A stretch of DNA of 64,000 nucleotides, from the NCBI RefSeq assembly GCF_000208865.1, contig NC_018386.1:868001-932000 (forward strand). The letters run 5' to 3'. This stretch comes from Neospora caninum Liverpool. Taxonomy: Eukaryota; Apicomplexa; Conoidasida; Eucoccidiorida; Sarcocystidae. The notes beneath the pieces are model-generated. The model was given only the letters and a program-made list of their open reading frames with translations, was not told where the DNA came from and did not search any database. Positions within the stretch are counted from its first letter, which is position 1. Every line of letters starts with the position of its first letter. The position numbers were made by a program, and so were the translations under genes. This document shows positions 32,901 to 47,900 of the stretch, piece after piece.

Positions 32901-35900
32901 AGGACCCGAAAGAGACCGGGCCGCCCTTTGGCGGAGACACAGAGACTCCGCTGCGGACGCGCAGATCTGGGGAGACCAAGGCCCACAGAGGCAGGTTCGC
33001 TTCCACGGAGGAAGGCTCTTCCTGACCCGTCGTTGTCCGAGACGCCAGCGTCGTTTTGTCTTTCTTCGCAGGAGAGGCCCCGGCCGCGGACGGGCTACCT
33101 GAAGCGGTTGACACGTCGGGAAAAGCCGGCACGGAGACAGTTTCCGCATGGTGCTCCCCAAACAGGCGCGTCCGCTCAGATGAAAGCAAGGCCGGGCCTC
33201 CGTCAGCAGCGCCTGTCGCGTCCGCCAAGGCCGCGCCTCGGCAGGCGCTCGCTGCCTTGGGGTCGCGAGACGGCAGTGCGCACGCAGAGGTGGAGGGGCA
33301 ACTGCCGTGACTCGCTTTCGACAGTCGGTTCGCCTGCGTCAGGAACGTTCCCGAGGCCACGCTGGAAACGCCGCCCGCTCCCTGCGCGGCTCGAGATCGG
33401 AGAAGAGCGAGAGGCGACGCCCTCGTGGAGAGGTAGACTACGTCTCCACATGTGTGCACCTTCACGCCTTGGAGAGCTGCCGCAAGAGGCGAGTCTGCAG
33501 AGGGCATCGTGCCGTCCACGAGCATGAGGCAATGCGTGGCTTCTCCCAGCAAGCTATCCGCATGCCGCTGTCTCCCTCCCTTGTCTCCGGCCGCACCCCA
33601 CACTCCACGGTTGTCCGCCTGGGAGGAACTGGTCTCCGAAGCGGAGCTGCAGGCCCATCGCGCCAGGCGAGAGACCGGGGCCGGCTCGAAGCGGTAGAAC
33701 AATTCATTGAGGGGAAGCGAAAGGACGTTGGCAGAGAAGCCGCGAGAGAGGAGGGAAGAAAGCGAGCGCGGTGCGGAAGCCACGGACGTGCTGGCGGGGC
33801 AGACCGCTGTCGCCGTCTCTGGGGCCTCGAAGGCGACCGCCAGTCCGACCTGCGACCAGAAGGCCGCAGCTGCGGAGGTGGGCAGACCCTCCGCTCCATT
33901 TCGCTTACTCGACGCTGCGACGACGAGAACAGGAAGAAGTCGCGAGCACCACGGGGGCAGAGTCTGACAAGCCGCCACGGCCCCGTCAACCACCCACGTG
34001 ACGTGTCTCCCCGCGGTCAGCAGAGAAACACGAACCCTGCCGCACGGAGCCCGACCGCGTTCGTTTCCACGCTTTCTCTGGGGTCGGGAAGAAACCATTG
34101 CGTTCCCTGTTTCGTGTCTTCCTGTGCCGCGCTGGCGCGGGAGCAACTCGCGGAGGAGACTTCCTGCTGTAGGAGCCATGGTGCCCTGGAGCGTCCACTG
34201 GCGATTCGGGAGGTGGAACCGGTTGCCGTCTCGGTGGGCTCTTCGTGGGCTCTGAAGACCGTCGCGCTCCCGCGTTCGCGCTTCCCTTGTCGCCTTCGCG
34301 AGAGAAGTGGCGTGCGCAGACGCGAATCCCGAGCAGACTGTCTTGGACGCCAGCTGCAGGAGGGCCGCATGCGAGGTGCCGTCCCAGTCGCCGCGCTGCA
34401 GACTTTCGAGGTCTGACCGCGATCGCACCGCCACGACGCCGACGAAGACGCGGCTGAGAGGCCAAGCTGTCGCTGCAAAGACTGTCGGGTCTTCCAGCGT
34501 CAGCCAGTCCGAGAAGGCGCAGCCTCCAGAAGCTCCAAGGGCGTCCGCCCGGCCAGCGCCATCGCCACACGGCTCTCGAGCGTTTTCCGGAAGAAGCCGG
34601 AACGACGAGGGCGACTCGGGACAGTCGAGAGAGAAGGAAAGTTCGCAGTGGCCGCGAGACGTTCCGCAAATCAGCGGGAGGGACGAGACGGCATACGAAA
34701 TGCCCCGCGCAGGTGCGTGGAGATTTCGAAGAATCAGATGAGACGGTGTGGACGAGGTCTTTCCAGATCGAGGCTGCGAGCCCAAGCGCGAGGGTCTGAA
34801 CGCGAAGCCAAACGCGGCCCGCTCTATCCTTTCGGTGTCTCCTTCGCTTGCTGCACTGCTTCCATCGACGTCGGACTCGGACACTTCCGTCAGGCCTCCG
34901 CTGCGCTGTGTCTTGGCCCAGCCCTGGAGGAAAGATCCCGACTCCATGCCTGGCTCCAGAGAGGCGACGCGAGCACCATCCAAGCTCGTTTCGTCAGTCA
35001 GTCCCCTGCTCACCGTGACATCCCACACCCGCGCGTGCGAAGAAGAGGCAGAATGCGTTGTTCCTGCGTCCAGTTCTGCGAGGATGTAACGGAAAAGGGG
35101 GTCGGCTGCGACCAGGAGCTTCGGGGTTTTCCGGGAACCAAACGGCTCGATGTCGTCTTCCCACGCCGCAGGCGCCACACCAGAGGTGGCCGTGCGCCGA
35201 GATCGAGCGAAATACGATTCACCTTCGCTGCCTGATTCGTTGTCGTCTCCATCGACCTCCATGGACAGAGTCAGCGTCGTCCTGCGAGCCCCCGCTATTC
35301 GCCCCACACCAGGAAGGACAAGTACGTGCTCTCGCAGCGCGCAGGCTTGAGGAAGAGCGTGAGTCGCTTGCAAAACCGACGCTGGGAAGATGGAAAGTTC
35401 TACATTTCTTCCGCTCTTCCGGCGTTTCCTGTGAGGCCCTCGAATCGTGTCCAGACGGGCGTCGGCCTGGTGCCAACCCGAGTCTCTGTCTCCGTCCACC
35501 TCGGCGTCCTTCGCGCGAACCCATTCTTCTCTACGCTCTTCTGCGCCTTCTCCGGCGGACGGTGCTCTTTCCTCCGCGTCCACAGTCAATCGCCCCTCCC
35601 GCTTCTCAACCGGCTCTTCCACGTCGACTTCCTCCACCCTGCTGGCCCCGGATGCAGGCTCCTCGTGTGCGTCCTCGGCCCTGGCGCCTTGACCTTCCTG
35701 CGCACCTTGAGTCGGCAAGCAGGCGGCCGCACCGACCCGTCCGCTGACGGCCAGGTAGTCCACGAGGTCGATGAAAGGGGCCGCGTGCTTCAGAGGCAGC
35801 CACGAGAGATTCGCGCCGAGCGAGGGCACGCCACGTATCACCACGCATGCACAGGCCAAATAGTGGGCCAGGAAACCTGCGTTCGTCCGATACCTGACAT

Positions 35901-38900
35901 GCTGGCGGCTCATATCCGCCCCGGTAAAGCAGTCCACGCTTGCGGCTTTCCAGCTGTTCGGTTTCTCTAGGTGTTCGACAAGTGACGCCCCACAGTACGT
36001 TAGGCAATCTTGGTATCGCTGAAGGAGTTCCTGCAGTAGCCGTTGGCGATACGACACTTCTTCCCAGTTCCATTCGCGTCGTCCCCCTCGTCCTGTTCTC
36101 CTGTGCACGTGCGAATCTCCGACAGACCTCCATGTCTCCCGGCCGATTTCGCGTCCCGTTTCCTCGCTCTCTTCGCACCGGATCTCGCTCCCTCGCCGGT
36201 CCAAACTGTTGACAAACTCTCGCTTCTCGTCCTCCTTCCTTCCCGAGCGTCGGCTTCCGCGTGTCTTTGTCCCTCTCTCGAGGCCCTCCGGGTCCTCTCT
36301 GCCTCGGCGGCCTCTCCTTCCAACGCGTCTTTCGCCTTCGTCGCGGAAACGAGCGCCGTCTTTCCCCGTGTGCCGCGCAACCATCCAGAAGGTCAGGCGC
36401 GCCGCGTCGAGGCCCAGCTTCATCGGCAGATTCGATCCGTTGCACAGGAGAGCAAAGAGCCCACTCCAAGCCAAAGGCGAGACGAGGCCCCGTCGGAGCG
36501 GTCCCGGGCACAGCGGGTGGCGCACAAAGGTGTCCAGCAACCAGTGAGCGACAAAGACCGAGGGCGCTAGTGCGCAATACTTTGGTGACTTCTTTGTTCG
36601 TCCCTTGTTGCCGAGCACCTGGCCCACCGATCCAATCAGGTGAAACAGCTGCTCAGTCTGAAGAAGACGGTGGAGCCGCATCACGGCTCTCCGTTCCTTC
36701 CAGGACACGATCGCTCGGTAGAAGACCCGCTGCCAGCCGAAGAGGGGATCCGCCAGCACGCTGTACTCGTCAATCTCCTTGAAGAACGACTTCTGGTTCT
36801 CGTCTGTCTTCGCCGAGGCGTCCGGAAGCGTCAATTGGTACCGATACTTGTGCCAGTAGTCGGGAGCGTTGTCCTCTTTCTCGCGAGACAGGAAATATAT
36901 GCAGATGCGGAACAGGCGGAGAATGTTCAGAGCCTCCGGGAGCGCAGCTGAAGTCCCCACGTCGTCTACCGTGCGGGGACAGTAGGACGGCACTTGCGAG
37001 GTGTGAGCGCGGGGTTTGATGCCTCGCAACAGCCGGTTGCTGAACAGGTCCGGCAGGAACCCGGCGAGACTGCAGAGGAGATAGAGGAAGTCCTTTCGAA
37101 TCGCCCATCGCGCCGGTGACTCGTCGAGACGGGCAGCCGTGCGGCGGGACCAGAACGGCGCGGATCCCTCCAAGTTGAAGACACGCACATCCGGGGCCTC
37201 CTCTGTAAACATTTGGCCCTCCTGTTGCTCAGGCATGAGGAAGAAGAGTGGATGTGCAGGGAACGGGGACGAAGAGACGAGGAGTTCTTCGTGTTTCCTT
37301 CTTCCTCGCCTCGAGAACGAAAAAGCTCGCTCTGAAACAGAGGGATGCAGCCTCTCCCTCCCTCCTGTCTCCTTGTGGGCCTTCCCCTCTTCTGTTTCGT
37401 CCTCTCTCTCTCCGGCTTCTCTCGTCTTCACCTCAACTCCATCGATCTGCGTTGACCAGCCCTCGGCGTTCATAAGCTCGTCCGCCCTCTGGGGGGACCT
37501 GTGAGTCTGTGGTCTCTTACTCGGGCTTTTCTCTGCGGACCAAGGCCCCGAGTCGTCTTCCCTCGTTCCTGTCTGCTCGTGGCCTCGCCGTCCGCGCTTT
37601 TCTTCGCGCGGCTCGGCGCTTCTCTCGAGTTCAGCACTTTCCACCAACGCGTGCCACGCCTCGTTCACGCGGAACAGCCACCGCCACACAACGGAGACTT
37701 CCTCGATGGCGATAACGGGCTGGGCAATCGTCATGGGGCTGCCGAGGCTGTCCATGCGGAGGACTTCTTCGGGGACACCCGCGAGTCGTGCAATCTCGCC
37801 GAGACGGAGCAACTTGGGCGCAGCCCCGGCCGTCCCTTCGGCTGGAGGGGCGGCAGTCTCCTGGGCGATCCGAAGCTGGCGCAGCGCGTCGCTGCCGCCT
37901 TCTGTCTCTGTCGAGATCGGGAAAGACAACGAAGGCGAGGGACCTCCCAGCGAAGGCAGAGCGACGGGCGAGGACGCGCAGATATCCGTGCTAGAGGAAC
38001 TTGAGAAATCTTCGGAAGAGAAGGAGAAGAAGTGGGAGTTGCCCGCAAAAAATTCAGCGAACCCAGACGACGAAGAGGCGAAAGAAGTGAGCGGAGAGGG
38101 CGGAAAGAACGGGCCGCACGGAGGCGTGAACGGCTCTTTCTCGCCCCTCTCGAGCCCGCCCTCTTCGCTTTCGCCGCCGCGTCCTCCCCACGAGGCGAGC
38201 CCCGCAGTTCGACGGCTGCTTCGCATGAGGGCAACCACCTCGCCTTCAGTTGGACGCTCTAAGATAGGGGAGTAGAGCCCCGCGGAGACCAGACAGAAGT
38301 TCTGGACGACGTCGAGAAGCCCCTCGAAAACCTCCTCCCAGCTCTGCATGTCCGTCAGGCAATCGCGGCCGACCTCTTTCATCCATCCGCCCGTCGAGGC
38401 TGCGCTGTCTCTGCTCTGCAGCAATTCGCGCAGCTGGCTGTGTCCCACACCAAGGCGTCGCCCCTCAGGAAACATGGCGAGCAGTGCTCGCACGAGGAGG
38501 CACTCGACAAGGACAGCTTTGCTCCCCAGAGCTAAGGTCAGAGAAAGCGCTGTTTGCTCCTCCTTCGACCGCGCCGTCAGCTGCCCATTCAAGGCGAGTT
38601 CCCTGAGCGCCGTCTCGATGGGCGGCGCCGTGAGCAGGCGAACGAGCTGCGCCAGCAGGAGGAGACACTCCGAGGGTCGGAGCCCAAAGACCACAGCCCC
38701 TCGAAGGTTTGACAGACCCACAAGCCAAGGCAGCCACGCTTCCCTCTGCCTCCTCTTTGCGGCCGGAGACAGCCCGCTGTCGCGTTTCGGCCCGCCCTCG
38801 CAACTTCGTCCACCACTCCCTGCCGAAGGGCGACTGTTCCCGGCTCGGTTCGCGCCCGAAGGCTCGCCGTCTTCTGTAGATTCCCCAAGGAGTGCCGCGA

Positions 38901-41900
38901 GGTCGCCCTGATCTGTCTCCTCGACTGCACAGCCGAGAACAGCCAATGCAGAGAGCGCGCGGCAGCAGTCCGCGACGGCTTCCGCCGGCAACGGCGTTTC
39001 GCCGGGGCCCGCGTCCCTTGCGTCGAACGACGGCGGAAATGGCGGGAAGCCGACACTGCCTCGCCCAATCGAGAGCGCGGAGCAGGTCGAGAACCGCCTT
39101 AATCGCGACACGGTGTCGGGGGTGCCGGAGGGCCCAAACTCCGCCAGCAGCGGCGATACGCTACTTCCCTGAGTCCTCGAGAAGCTCGCGGCCCGCATGT
39201 GGAAACTCGAGGGTTGGCCTTCCGAGCCGGGGGCCCCGGCGGGGCTCGTGTCTGCCGCACTTTGGTGGCGGACGGCGAGGTGCTCGCGACGTGCCGCAGA
39301 GGCGCCGGCTTCCTCCTCTTCCCCGTCTGGCGGCCGTCGCGCAGAAGACGCTGCCGGGCGCTCGCTGACCCACGTCATGTCCCCTGGGCGACTGCTCCTG
39401 TCTCTCCGGCCGGGGGCGGGGCCTGTTTCCCCGTCAGCGTCTCGCGTGTGCGGCAAGATTTCGGCGAGCTCGCCGTCCGTCCCCATCCGCATCTGCGGCG
39501 CCACGATCGGGCTGGCCGTCGCGGCCTCTTGGAAGCCTCCCCTGCGCGTCCGCAGACGCCCAGCTCCTGGTTTTCGATGGCATTTCTTCTCAGCCTCAAG
39601 CGCGGTCTGCAGGGTCTCCACCGCGCGGGTTGCGGCGCTGAAGGCGTCTAGGAAAGTGGTGAGGATTTCGCCTCGGAGACGGCGCATCGCGTGGCTTTCT
39701 GAGAGGAGAATCGCCTGGTAGAGTCTCAGCGAGTCCATGAAGAGAGGTTTGTGGCATCTCCACTCCTTCATCCCCGGCTCTTCTTCCGTCTCCTCCTCCT
39801 CGGGTCCAGGCCCTCCAGTCTCCGCCGCGTCCGCCCCACTCGGGCCTGCGCCCTCCCCAGCGGCACCAGCCGGCAGAGTTGGTAAGGCAGTTCCTACGGC
39901 GGCGAAGCCGGCGGTGGGGTCAACAAAGTCGAGAGTGAAAGGCGGGCCCTCGTAGACGATGGTCAGAGGATCCTGGAGTACAAACACCAGGTTCATGCGC
40001 CGGTGTTGCTCAGCCTGGCTCTCCACGTCGAAGAAGACCTCGAGGACCGACCCAATGCTCTCGCCCGACACGTGCAATTCGGTGTGGAGACATCGCTGGC
40101 CGTTCGGCTGCAGATCGACGTTGAACTTGACAGACAGGTAGTCGCCTTCCTGGTAGGGCACGTGCGTCGCAAAAACGTTGTGGGCGTACGGCGGGCAGCT
40201 CTCCGTCCTGAAGCCGACCACGTCGTTCCTCTCAAACACTTCTTGCGCGTTAGACAAGACGCAGTCCGCAGGAGCAACTGTGACACCGAAGCGGCCGGAA
40301 GTGAGGACTCGAAAGTTCAAGATGTCTGGCGGCGTGCTGTCTTCGTCGTCGACCTGAAGCGCCGGGAAGGTCAACGGCGCCCGACAGAGAACGACGCCGC
40401 CGAGATCCCTGGCGCGCAGAACGTGCAGGGTTCGGCTCTCGATGACCTCCGCCTCGAAATCAGGCCCCGTTCGGGAACAAACAAAGATCTCGGACTGCGG
40501 CAGCCCCTCGAAAGCGGAGGCTGCCGACGGCGCGGCCGCAGGTTCAACGTGTGCACCCGCAGCATAACCGACCCCAGAAGCGGGCGCCGGCTGGGGAGGC
40601 GGGTGAGCAAGGCCTCCATTCGGAACCGCCGGAAGAGGTGGAGTAAGGAACTGGAGGGGGGCGGGCGCAGCGGGCGAAGCGCCGCTGGAGCCTGCCGGAG
40701 AACCTGTGGGGCCCCGCGAAAGCGCGATCGCTGGAGGAGCGACCGAAACTGGCGCATGCGACGCGGGTGCCGAAACAAACGCCACGGGAAGGCTGGCGGG
40801 AACCGGTTGAGCGCGCAGAAAAGGAAAAGGCATCGACGAAGACTCCAAATCGTCCCACCCGTCGCTGCCGATCCGCCTACTCAGAGGATGCAGGCGGTCC
40901 ACTGGACTCGACAGAGAGCTCTCGAGCACCGCCGAAGGGTCCGCGGGGCTCTGTGCAGGGAGACTCGCACTGGAGCTGGATCCCGGCGCAAGAACTGGGA
41001 CGGAGGCAAAGCCAGGAGAGGAAGACAACCCCGAGGGCCCGGTCCCGGAGCCGGCCTGAGGAGTCCCTGGATGGTTGGCGGGGCGAGGAGGGTCTCGGAG
41101 AAGAAGTAACAGGGGGTCAGCTCGAGGCGGGAAGGGCTCGACTGCGGCGTTCTGTCCAGTCCCGGTCTCTCCTCTTTCGCCTTCGGTCCACTCAAATCCA
41201 GAGACCCCCCCAGGTGGGTGCTGGAGGTCCTCAACCTGTCCCCGTTCGCTTCGGGCTCCACCTGCCGCACCGGCCTCCCCTGTTGCCTCCGTGGAGACGC
41301 CCTCTGTCGAATGCGACAGCGGGAGAACTCCACAACTGCCGGTGCTTTCTGCAGAGGAAGAGGACAAAGACGTCTGGCGGTCCGAACTTTGCGAAGACGG
41401 CTGCGTCGGCACAGGCGCACCAGCAGGATGAGACGCACCGCTCAGTCCCAAAAGAGGGGGAATAGGATCACTAGAAGGAAGCACAGGCAGGAGAGTTGGA
41501 GACGAGTTTTCACTTGGCAACTCCTGGGTGATGACGGCCGAAGACGCCACGGGAACGGCAGAGTGCGTAAAAACAACCGACGGCTGCGGACAGGCGTCGG
41601 ACTCTCGAATCGAGGCCTTTTCCGACTCGTCTTCTTCTGCAGGGCTTTCCAGGACAACAAGCGGGCCGCAGCTCGCCAACGCCCCCGCAGGATGGAGAGG
41701 TTGAAGAGCCGGAAGCCATCGCGAGAGCGGCTTCTTTTCAAGGTCCTGGCCGCGATCCCTTTCACCGGGAGGTTTCGGGACGGCTTCCCTGGCGCCGCCG
41801 ATGTGTCCAGCGGGGTCTTCTGTCCCGCGGGGCCCGTGCCCTCCATCGCCTTGCTCGCTACCCTTCGCCGGTTCACAGGAAACCGACGGCTGGGCAGCGC

Positions 41901-44900
41901 CTGTCTCTTCCTTGTTTTCGCGGCCTCGCCCCGGACTCGCCCCGAGACGGGACGCGTCTTGTGGCAGAGTCGCACGAGGCCTCCAGCCTCCGAAGTCTTC
42001 CTCGCAAAAAGCTGTCACATTGGGAGGCACGGCCCGGACGCACACAACGAGGAGACGATACAGAGTCGATCGCACCTTGTCCTGCTGAAGGAGAGGCTCG
42101 AGTTTCGCGAGGAGAGCTTCGCGGATGGACGTTAAGACTCCCACTGTGAGGACGGCGGCCGCTCGATTTTGTTGGGCGCACGCCAGCAGCAGTTCCAGCA
42201 TCTGTTCCAAAAAGAGTTCCGCCGCGTCAACCTCCTTTTCCTCCGCCCGAGCTCGTGCAACAGCGAGGTCGGCCTCGCGTGCCGCAGTCTCAGCTTCTTC
42301 GAGGGCCACGGCGATTTTCTCTGCGAGGAGCCGCGCATACGCGGGGCCCTCCTCGTCCCCGCCCCCTGAGTCGTCGTCCCTGGCGTCCGCTCCGCGCCGC
42401 ACCTGTCTCTCTTTCCTTTCTTCCCGGGGCTCCGGCGCAGACCCCGGCGCAAGTCCCTCCTCGATTCCCCCTGCAAGTCCAGAGCTTATCGATCGGCGGT
42501 CGCCCTGCGACGACACCCGCGAGAAACTCGAGAGATGGCTGGGCGGCGCCGAAGCCGCGACGGCCGCTCCTTCACTGGATGCGAAGGCCGTCGCCAGAGG
42601 GCCCACCGCACTGCGGGCTCTCGACGGCGACATCCCTCTCGGAGGGACCTCGCCTCGATCTCTGAACCAGTGTGCCAGGGAACGGGGCCGGTGGGAAAGA
42701 TAACTCGGAGGCAAGGCGCCGAGCGCGGAGACGTAGCTGTTGCCTCGGGAGAAGCTCCGGCTGGACAGGCGGCTGCTTCCAGGCGACGACGCACGGCGCC
42801 CTGTGACAGAGTGGCCCAGATGCAGGTGAACCTGGTGGCGTTGGAGAAGGCAGAGCTTGGCAGAAGCCGTCTTCGTCGCCTGCAGTTTCCTCCCTGCCTC
42901 TTCCCGCAGCTGCTTTCCTTTCTCCAGTGTCGACGTCAAACGCATCATGGCTGCAACCATCATCTTCAGAGCCTCGGCGGCGACTGCGCGTCGTTGGCGC
43001 TGCTCCTCCTCGCGCTTCGAAAGAACTTTCTCTCTCTCGCCGCTCCTTGTCGACTGCGGGCGCACGCTTCCCCCCACGGCCACCCCTGGCGAAGAGAGAA
43101 GATCGCCTTTGCTCCCGCTCCGACCCTCTGCAGCTCGAGCGTCAGCGGCCGAAATCATCTCCTCCAGAGACACGTCTTTGCCGCTCAGATGGGAAACACT
43201 CCACGGTGCATCTTCGCCTTTCTCCAGGCCCCCGCCGAGACGCCGCTCGGGGTCTCGACAGAAATAAAAGTCGCCCCACATCTCTTCGGAGTCTCCCTCT
43301 TGCTCAGTCGCAAGTGGCCCCAGGCCACTCAGGAGGGCCCACACTGTCGACTTGAACAGCTGCCAGCCTCGTCGCTGGAGAAGCTTCGCTGCACCACGGT
43401 ACTCCCGCATGGCCGAGCAGCACGGCTGCTTTCTTTGCGAGGCACCCAGTTTGTGCGCCAAAGGCGCGGCATCGGGGCGTCTCTTTGCCTCTCCGAGCTC
43501 AGGCGCGTCATCGCCCTCGGCTCGCCGGCCGGCCTCCACGGCCGCGAGTGGCGCCGCAGTGAGGCCGAGTGAAAGAGGCGCTTCGCCGCCCCCACTGCTG
43601 TCTCCTTGGACACCGAGGAACCCAGCCGATGTCTGCGGCGCAAACAAGTCCGAAGAATCCGAACGCCCGCCGCCGTGGTCACTGCTGCTGCAGCTGCATC
43701 GGCCGCCAAACATACTGCTGCGTCGACTGTCTTCTCTCCCCTCTTCGTCTGTCTCTTCCCTCGGGGCCAGGAGATCCACCGGAGATGGACGAGGCCTCGA
43801 ACTGTCGAGAACAGCCAAGGCGGAGGGCAGCAGATCCTCGCCGGGTCCGTCGCCTCCTTCGCCCTCACTGGAGATCGTAACTCGCCTCCGGATACTCTTC
43901 TGGAGGTCGCCTTCCACGGTGAGATCATGCTTCTCGCTCCGGAGAAGCGACAGGAGATTCTTGCTTGGACGCGTCTCGAGTACGTCACCTCGCGAAAGAG
44001 CGGGAAAGGAAGGGAGGGAAGACATTCCGGCCGCCCTGGTCGATTCGGTGCCCGCCATCTGGTTCGTTGAAAAGGCAGACACGGAAGGCGGAACGTGGTA
44101 GACGAAAGGCCCACGGAGAACCCACACGTGGCAGACCAGTCCAGGGGCCACCTGGAAGGCTGTCTCTACCGTGTAGCCCTGACTCCTCAGAACCTCAGGA
44201 GACAACGGGGGCGCGGCGGAGCTTGACGGATGAAGCGAAGCAGGCAATCTCGCACCTTTCGTCAACGCGAGACACAAAGCCCCGGAAGTCGTCGCCGCGG
44301 CGGGGGCCTCGTGTTCAACCACGAGACGCACGTCGCTGATCGCTTCTTCTAAACCGTCCGGCTCGCTGGCTGGGCGTCCTGAGAGAAGCCAAAGGCCAGC
44401 GCCTTCTGGGACTCGGCAGAGCTGTCTCGACGGCTGGCCTTCCCTGCCCGGCCGGAAACCCGCCTCCGTTCCTGCCTCTTCATTTAAGACGCCCGGCGCC
44501 GACGACACGGGAACCTCCGGAAAAGACGGAGCACAGACGGGAAGACAAGAGGCGGAGACCCTGGAGCTGTCTGCTGGATGAACCATGAGGGGTTTAACGG
44601 CTCGCAGATCGAGTACAGGCAGCGTGAAGGACGGGGCCGACCGTTTTCGTTGCACAAACAGAGAAAAGGTATGGCCTCCTCTCGCACTGTGCTTCCAGTG
44701 GAGGTCGAAGCCATCCCTCTTGAGCGTCGTCGCTGCATGCGAAATCCGTTGCTGGCGGGCGAGCCCCGATGTCCAGTGAACGACGACTCCCGTTACCGCC
44801 GCCGCCAACGGCACCGGCGCGCGCACACGTGAGGCGGCTGTTCCGGCTCCAGAGCTGTTCTCCGCTGCGCTTCTCGGCGCGCATGCATCATCGTGATCCT

Positions 44901-47900
44901 CTTTCTCTCCGGGCAGCCTTCCGCGCCGTTCCGTCGCGTCGGAGTCGCTCTCGCTGTCGTGGAGCCTCTCCGCCTCGGGCCTTCCTCCGTGGCCGTCCCT
45001 GCCTGCGCGCGATGCAGCGGTCGAGGCGGGCCGAGCAGCGTCGCGGCGCCGCAGGAGAGGCGGGTACGCCAGACAGAGCAAGTGTCGCAGGAACGGGACG
45101 ACATACGCACTCGAGTCCATCGGCGGGGTCCTCAGACACACGTGCAAGGCTAGCACCCGTAGACACGAGTCGAGCCAGAGAGTGTCGGACGGCTGGCACA
45201 CAAACACTCCCGGCAGGCGAGGGGCGACGAGATTCGCCAGCAGAGGCGGCGAGTGGAAAAGGTGCCAGTCCGCCACGACTCTGATGACGTCGGCGAGGGA
45301 CGCGGCCAGAGCCTCCGCGAGAGGCTGGACCTTCCAGAAGGAACGCCCCCTGTCGGCCCCGCCTGCGTTCTCGCCACTCGCGTTTTTCGGCGGCAGCTCG
45401 TGTGGGCGTCCTTCGCCGCCTGACGGCCTGCCGCTCTCGCCAGGCAACGTGGAGGGGAGAGCGCTCTTGCCCCCATCGGCCTCCAGGAGGCCCGACAGCG
45501 AGGCACTCGCCGTCGCCGCAGGCTCGCTAGCCAACAGCATGCAGCCTACTCGATGGAGAAGTTTCAAGAGCATCCACCCCGCGTAGCGCACTGCCGCACC
45601 GCTCGGCGCAGTCGCCGGCGTCTGCCGTTCCGAGGTGCTCCGGGACGCCACAGGGACGAGCAGGTCAAGGAGCAGAGGCCAGCGCGTCGAGCGTCGATTG
45701 CGGGAGGCGAGAGGAAACGATGGTTGAAAGAAGGCGACGCAGGAGAAAGAGACGGGAGACGCGAACCCTGGAGACCCGTCGCCTTTCTTCCTCGCAGTCA
45801 GCGTCTCGCTCCTGCTTCCAGCTCCGCAGTTCTTTCCGTCCTCGCATGGCAGCGCCGGATACACCTGCCGGGCTGCAGCCTCCTCGTCAGACAGGGAGAA
45901 AGAGGCGCCTCCATTCTGGCGACTCCCTGGTCGCGCTGCAGCGTGGCTTATGTGTGTCTCTTCCTCTCCCCCCAGGGAAGTCGAAGCCGAGCCTAAGAAG
46001 TTTCTGCGTGCGCCGGTATCTTTCCCCTCGTCCCCTCCAACTGCAAATCGCCGTTCCAGAACTTCGGCCCCCTCCACGCTGGCTCGGTCTTCGCCTGCCA
46101 AGGCGTGCCCGTCCCTCAGTTCTTCAGCAGCGCCAAAGTCTGCTCCACCGGCCTGGGTGGGCGCGGCCTGTCGGGCCTTGTCTCCCAGAGTGTCGGCCTC
46201 ACGCCTGGGACTCTCTCCCGGGTTCGACTGCCTCTTGGATTTTCGGCCTTCTCGATGTAGCGTAGAGCGAGAAATACCTGCGGCGACGCGGCTTCGAATG
46301 TTCGGAACGTTGCCGCAGATGCCTGCGAGAAGTAGCGCCTTCAGACTTCTCACCATCACGTAGCGGCACAGAGACGACAGTTGCTCGATCCGAAGGACCC
46401 GCTCCGCCACGAAGACGTCTGGGCCGTCAATCAGGAAACCTAGGAAGGCGGCGAGAGCCTCCTCTTTCTCCTGCTCCGCCTCCTTGAGGGCCACTGGCGA
46501 AAGGTGCGAGAAGCAGGGCGGCGAGCCAGTGGGCGACGGGTAGAACGGCGAGTGCGGAGCGGGCGTCCCGTGGGAGACGAAAGGGTGCGATGGCGTCTGC
46601 GTGCACACAGACGACCCTGTGTCGAGACCCCCGTCACTCCTGTCGTGTGGGGAAACCCCGCTCGCTTTCCCTCCTGTTGCGCCTGCGAGGTCAGCGTCTC
46701 GCATTTGGGGACAGAGGCCCTCGTGTGGCACATCTGCCGCGCTTCTCCCTTCCTCGCGATCCCCCGCCGGCCCGTTCCCTCCGTTCCTTGCGACGCTTTG
46801 CCTCAGAGCCTCCGACATCGCCTCGCTCGCAGTGCGCTGTCTCTGACGCACTCCGTTCTCTCGACCTTCGTCGGCGACGAGAGAAAACGAAGACGCCGCC
46901 GTCCGAAGACCAGTCGCCCCAGGAGGGAACTGGTGGGTGAGAGCGGGGGGTGCGCCTAGGAATCCCAGGCCTCCTCCGCCGCTGTGTCTGCGTGGAAGAT
47001 AAAAAGTGGTTGCGTGCATGTGCGGAGGAATGCTGTAGAACCGCGGCGAATTGGGCGTTGTCGGCTGACCTCCGAAGAAGTCGAGAGCCGTGGTGCCACT
47101 GGAGAGAAGCCGGAAGCCGTCGCTCGCCGCCCCTTCGGTCGTATCCGTGCCAGCGTGGGTGAAGAGTCGCCCCGTCAAGAGTCTCCCTCCTGGGCCCCTT
47201 TCTCCCCACGAGAAGAAGGACGAACGGCGGTCGATGGCCGCGAGGGTGCGACTGCTCATCAGCCGCCTCAACACTTCGAGGTTGGGAGTCACAGAGTGCC
47301 TCAGGGCGCCCTCCGCGCTCGTTAGCCGGCCAAAGCTGGGTCGGAACGGCCCCGGGACAAAGGTCATGAGGGGCCCGAGGTGACCCATGGAGGCGAACGG
47401 GCGCGAGGAGACACCTGTCCCCCGACCGGGCAGACACAGCAACCCCGGCACGGACCCCCGGTAGGCCGAGAGGCCCCTCGCGGGTTCAAGCGGCGCATGC
47501 GTCAAGCTCGCATGTCCCGACAGTGATGCGGTCGTCATCGGACCCGAAGGGGACGGCGACAGACTCAGGCCAGCTGCCGGGAAGCCAGTGCCTGCGAGCC
47601 GCGGGAGATGGAGGTAGTCGTGGATGCCCGGCAGCGAGGAAACATCGGAGGGGAAAAGAACGTCCTCTGCACTGGCCCCAACGGATGAAGATGCATCCGC
47701 CAAGCCTCCCGCCATCTCCCCCCCTGCTGCTCCGGCGAGGTCGGCGCCGGCAGCCGCGAGAGTGCTGTGGCCGTCGGGCCCCGCACCCACGCGGTACAGA
47801 GGGCCCGTGGAAACCGAGTCGACGCAAGAGAGAGACCGCGTCTGGTGGCGAGGCGGGAACAGCGCGACAGAGGGGAGAAGGTTTGGAGCCGGGGAAAAGG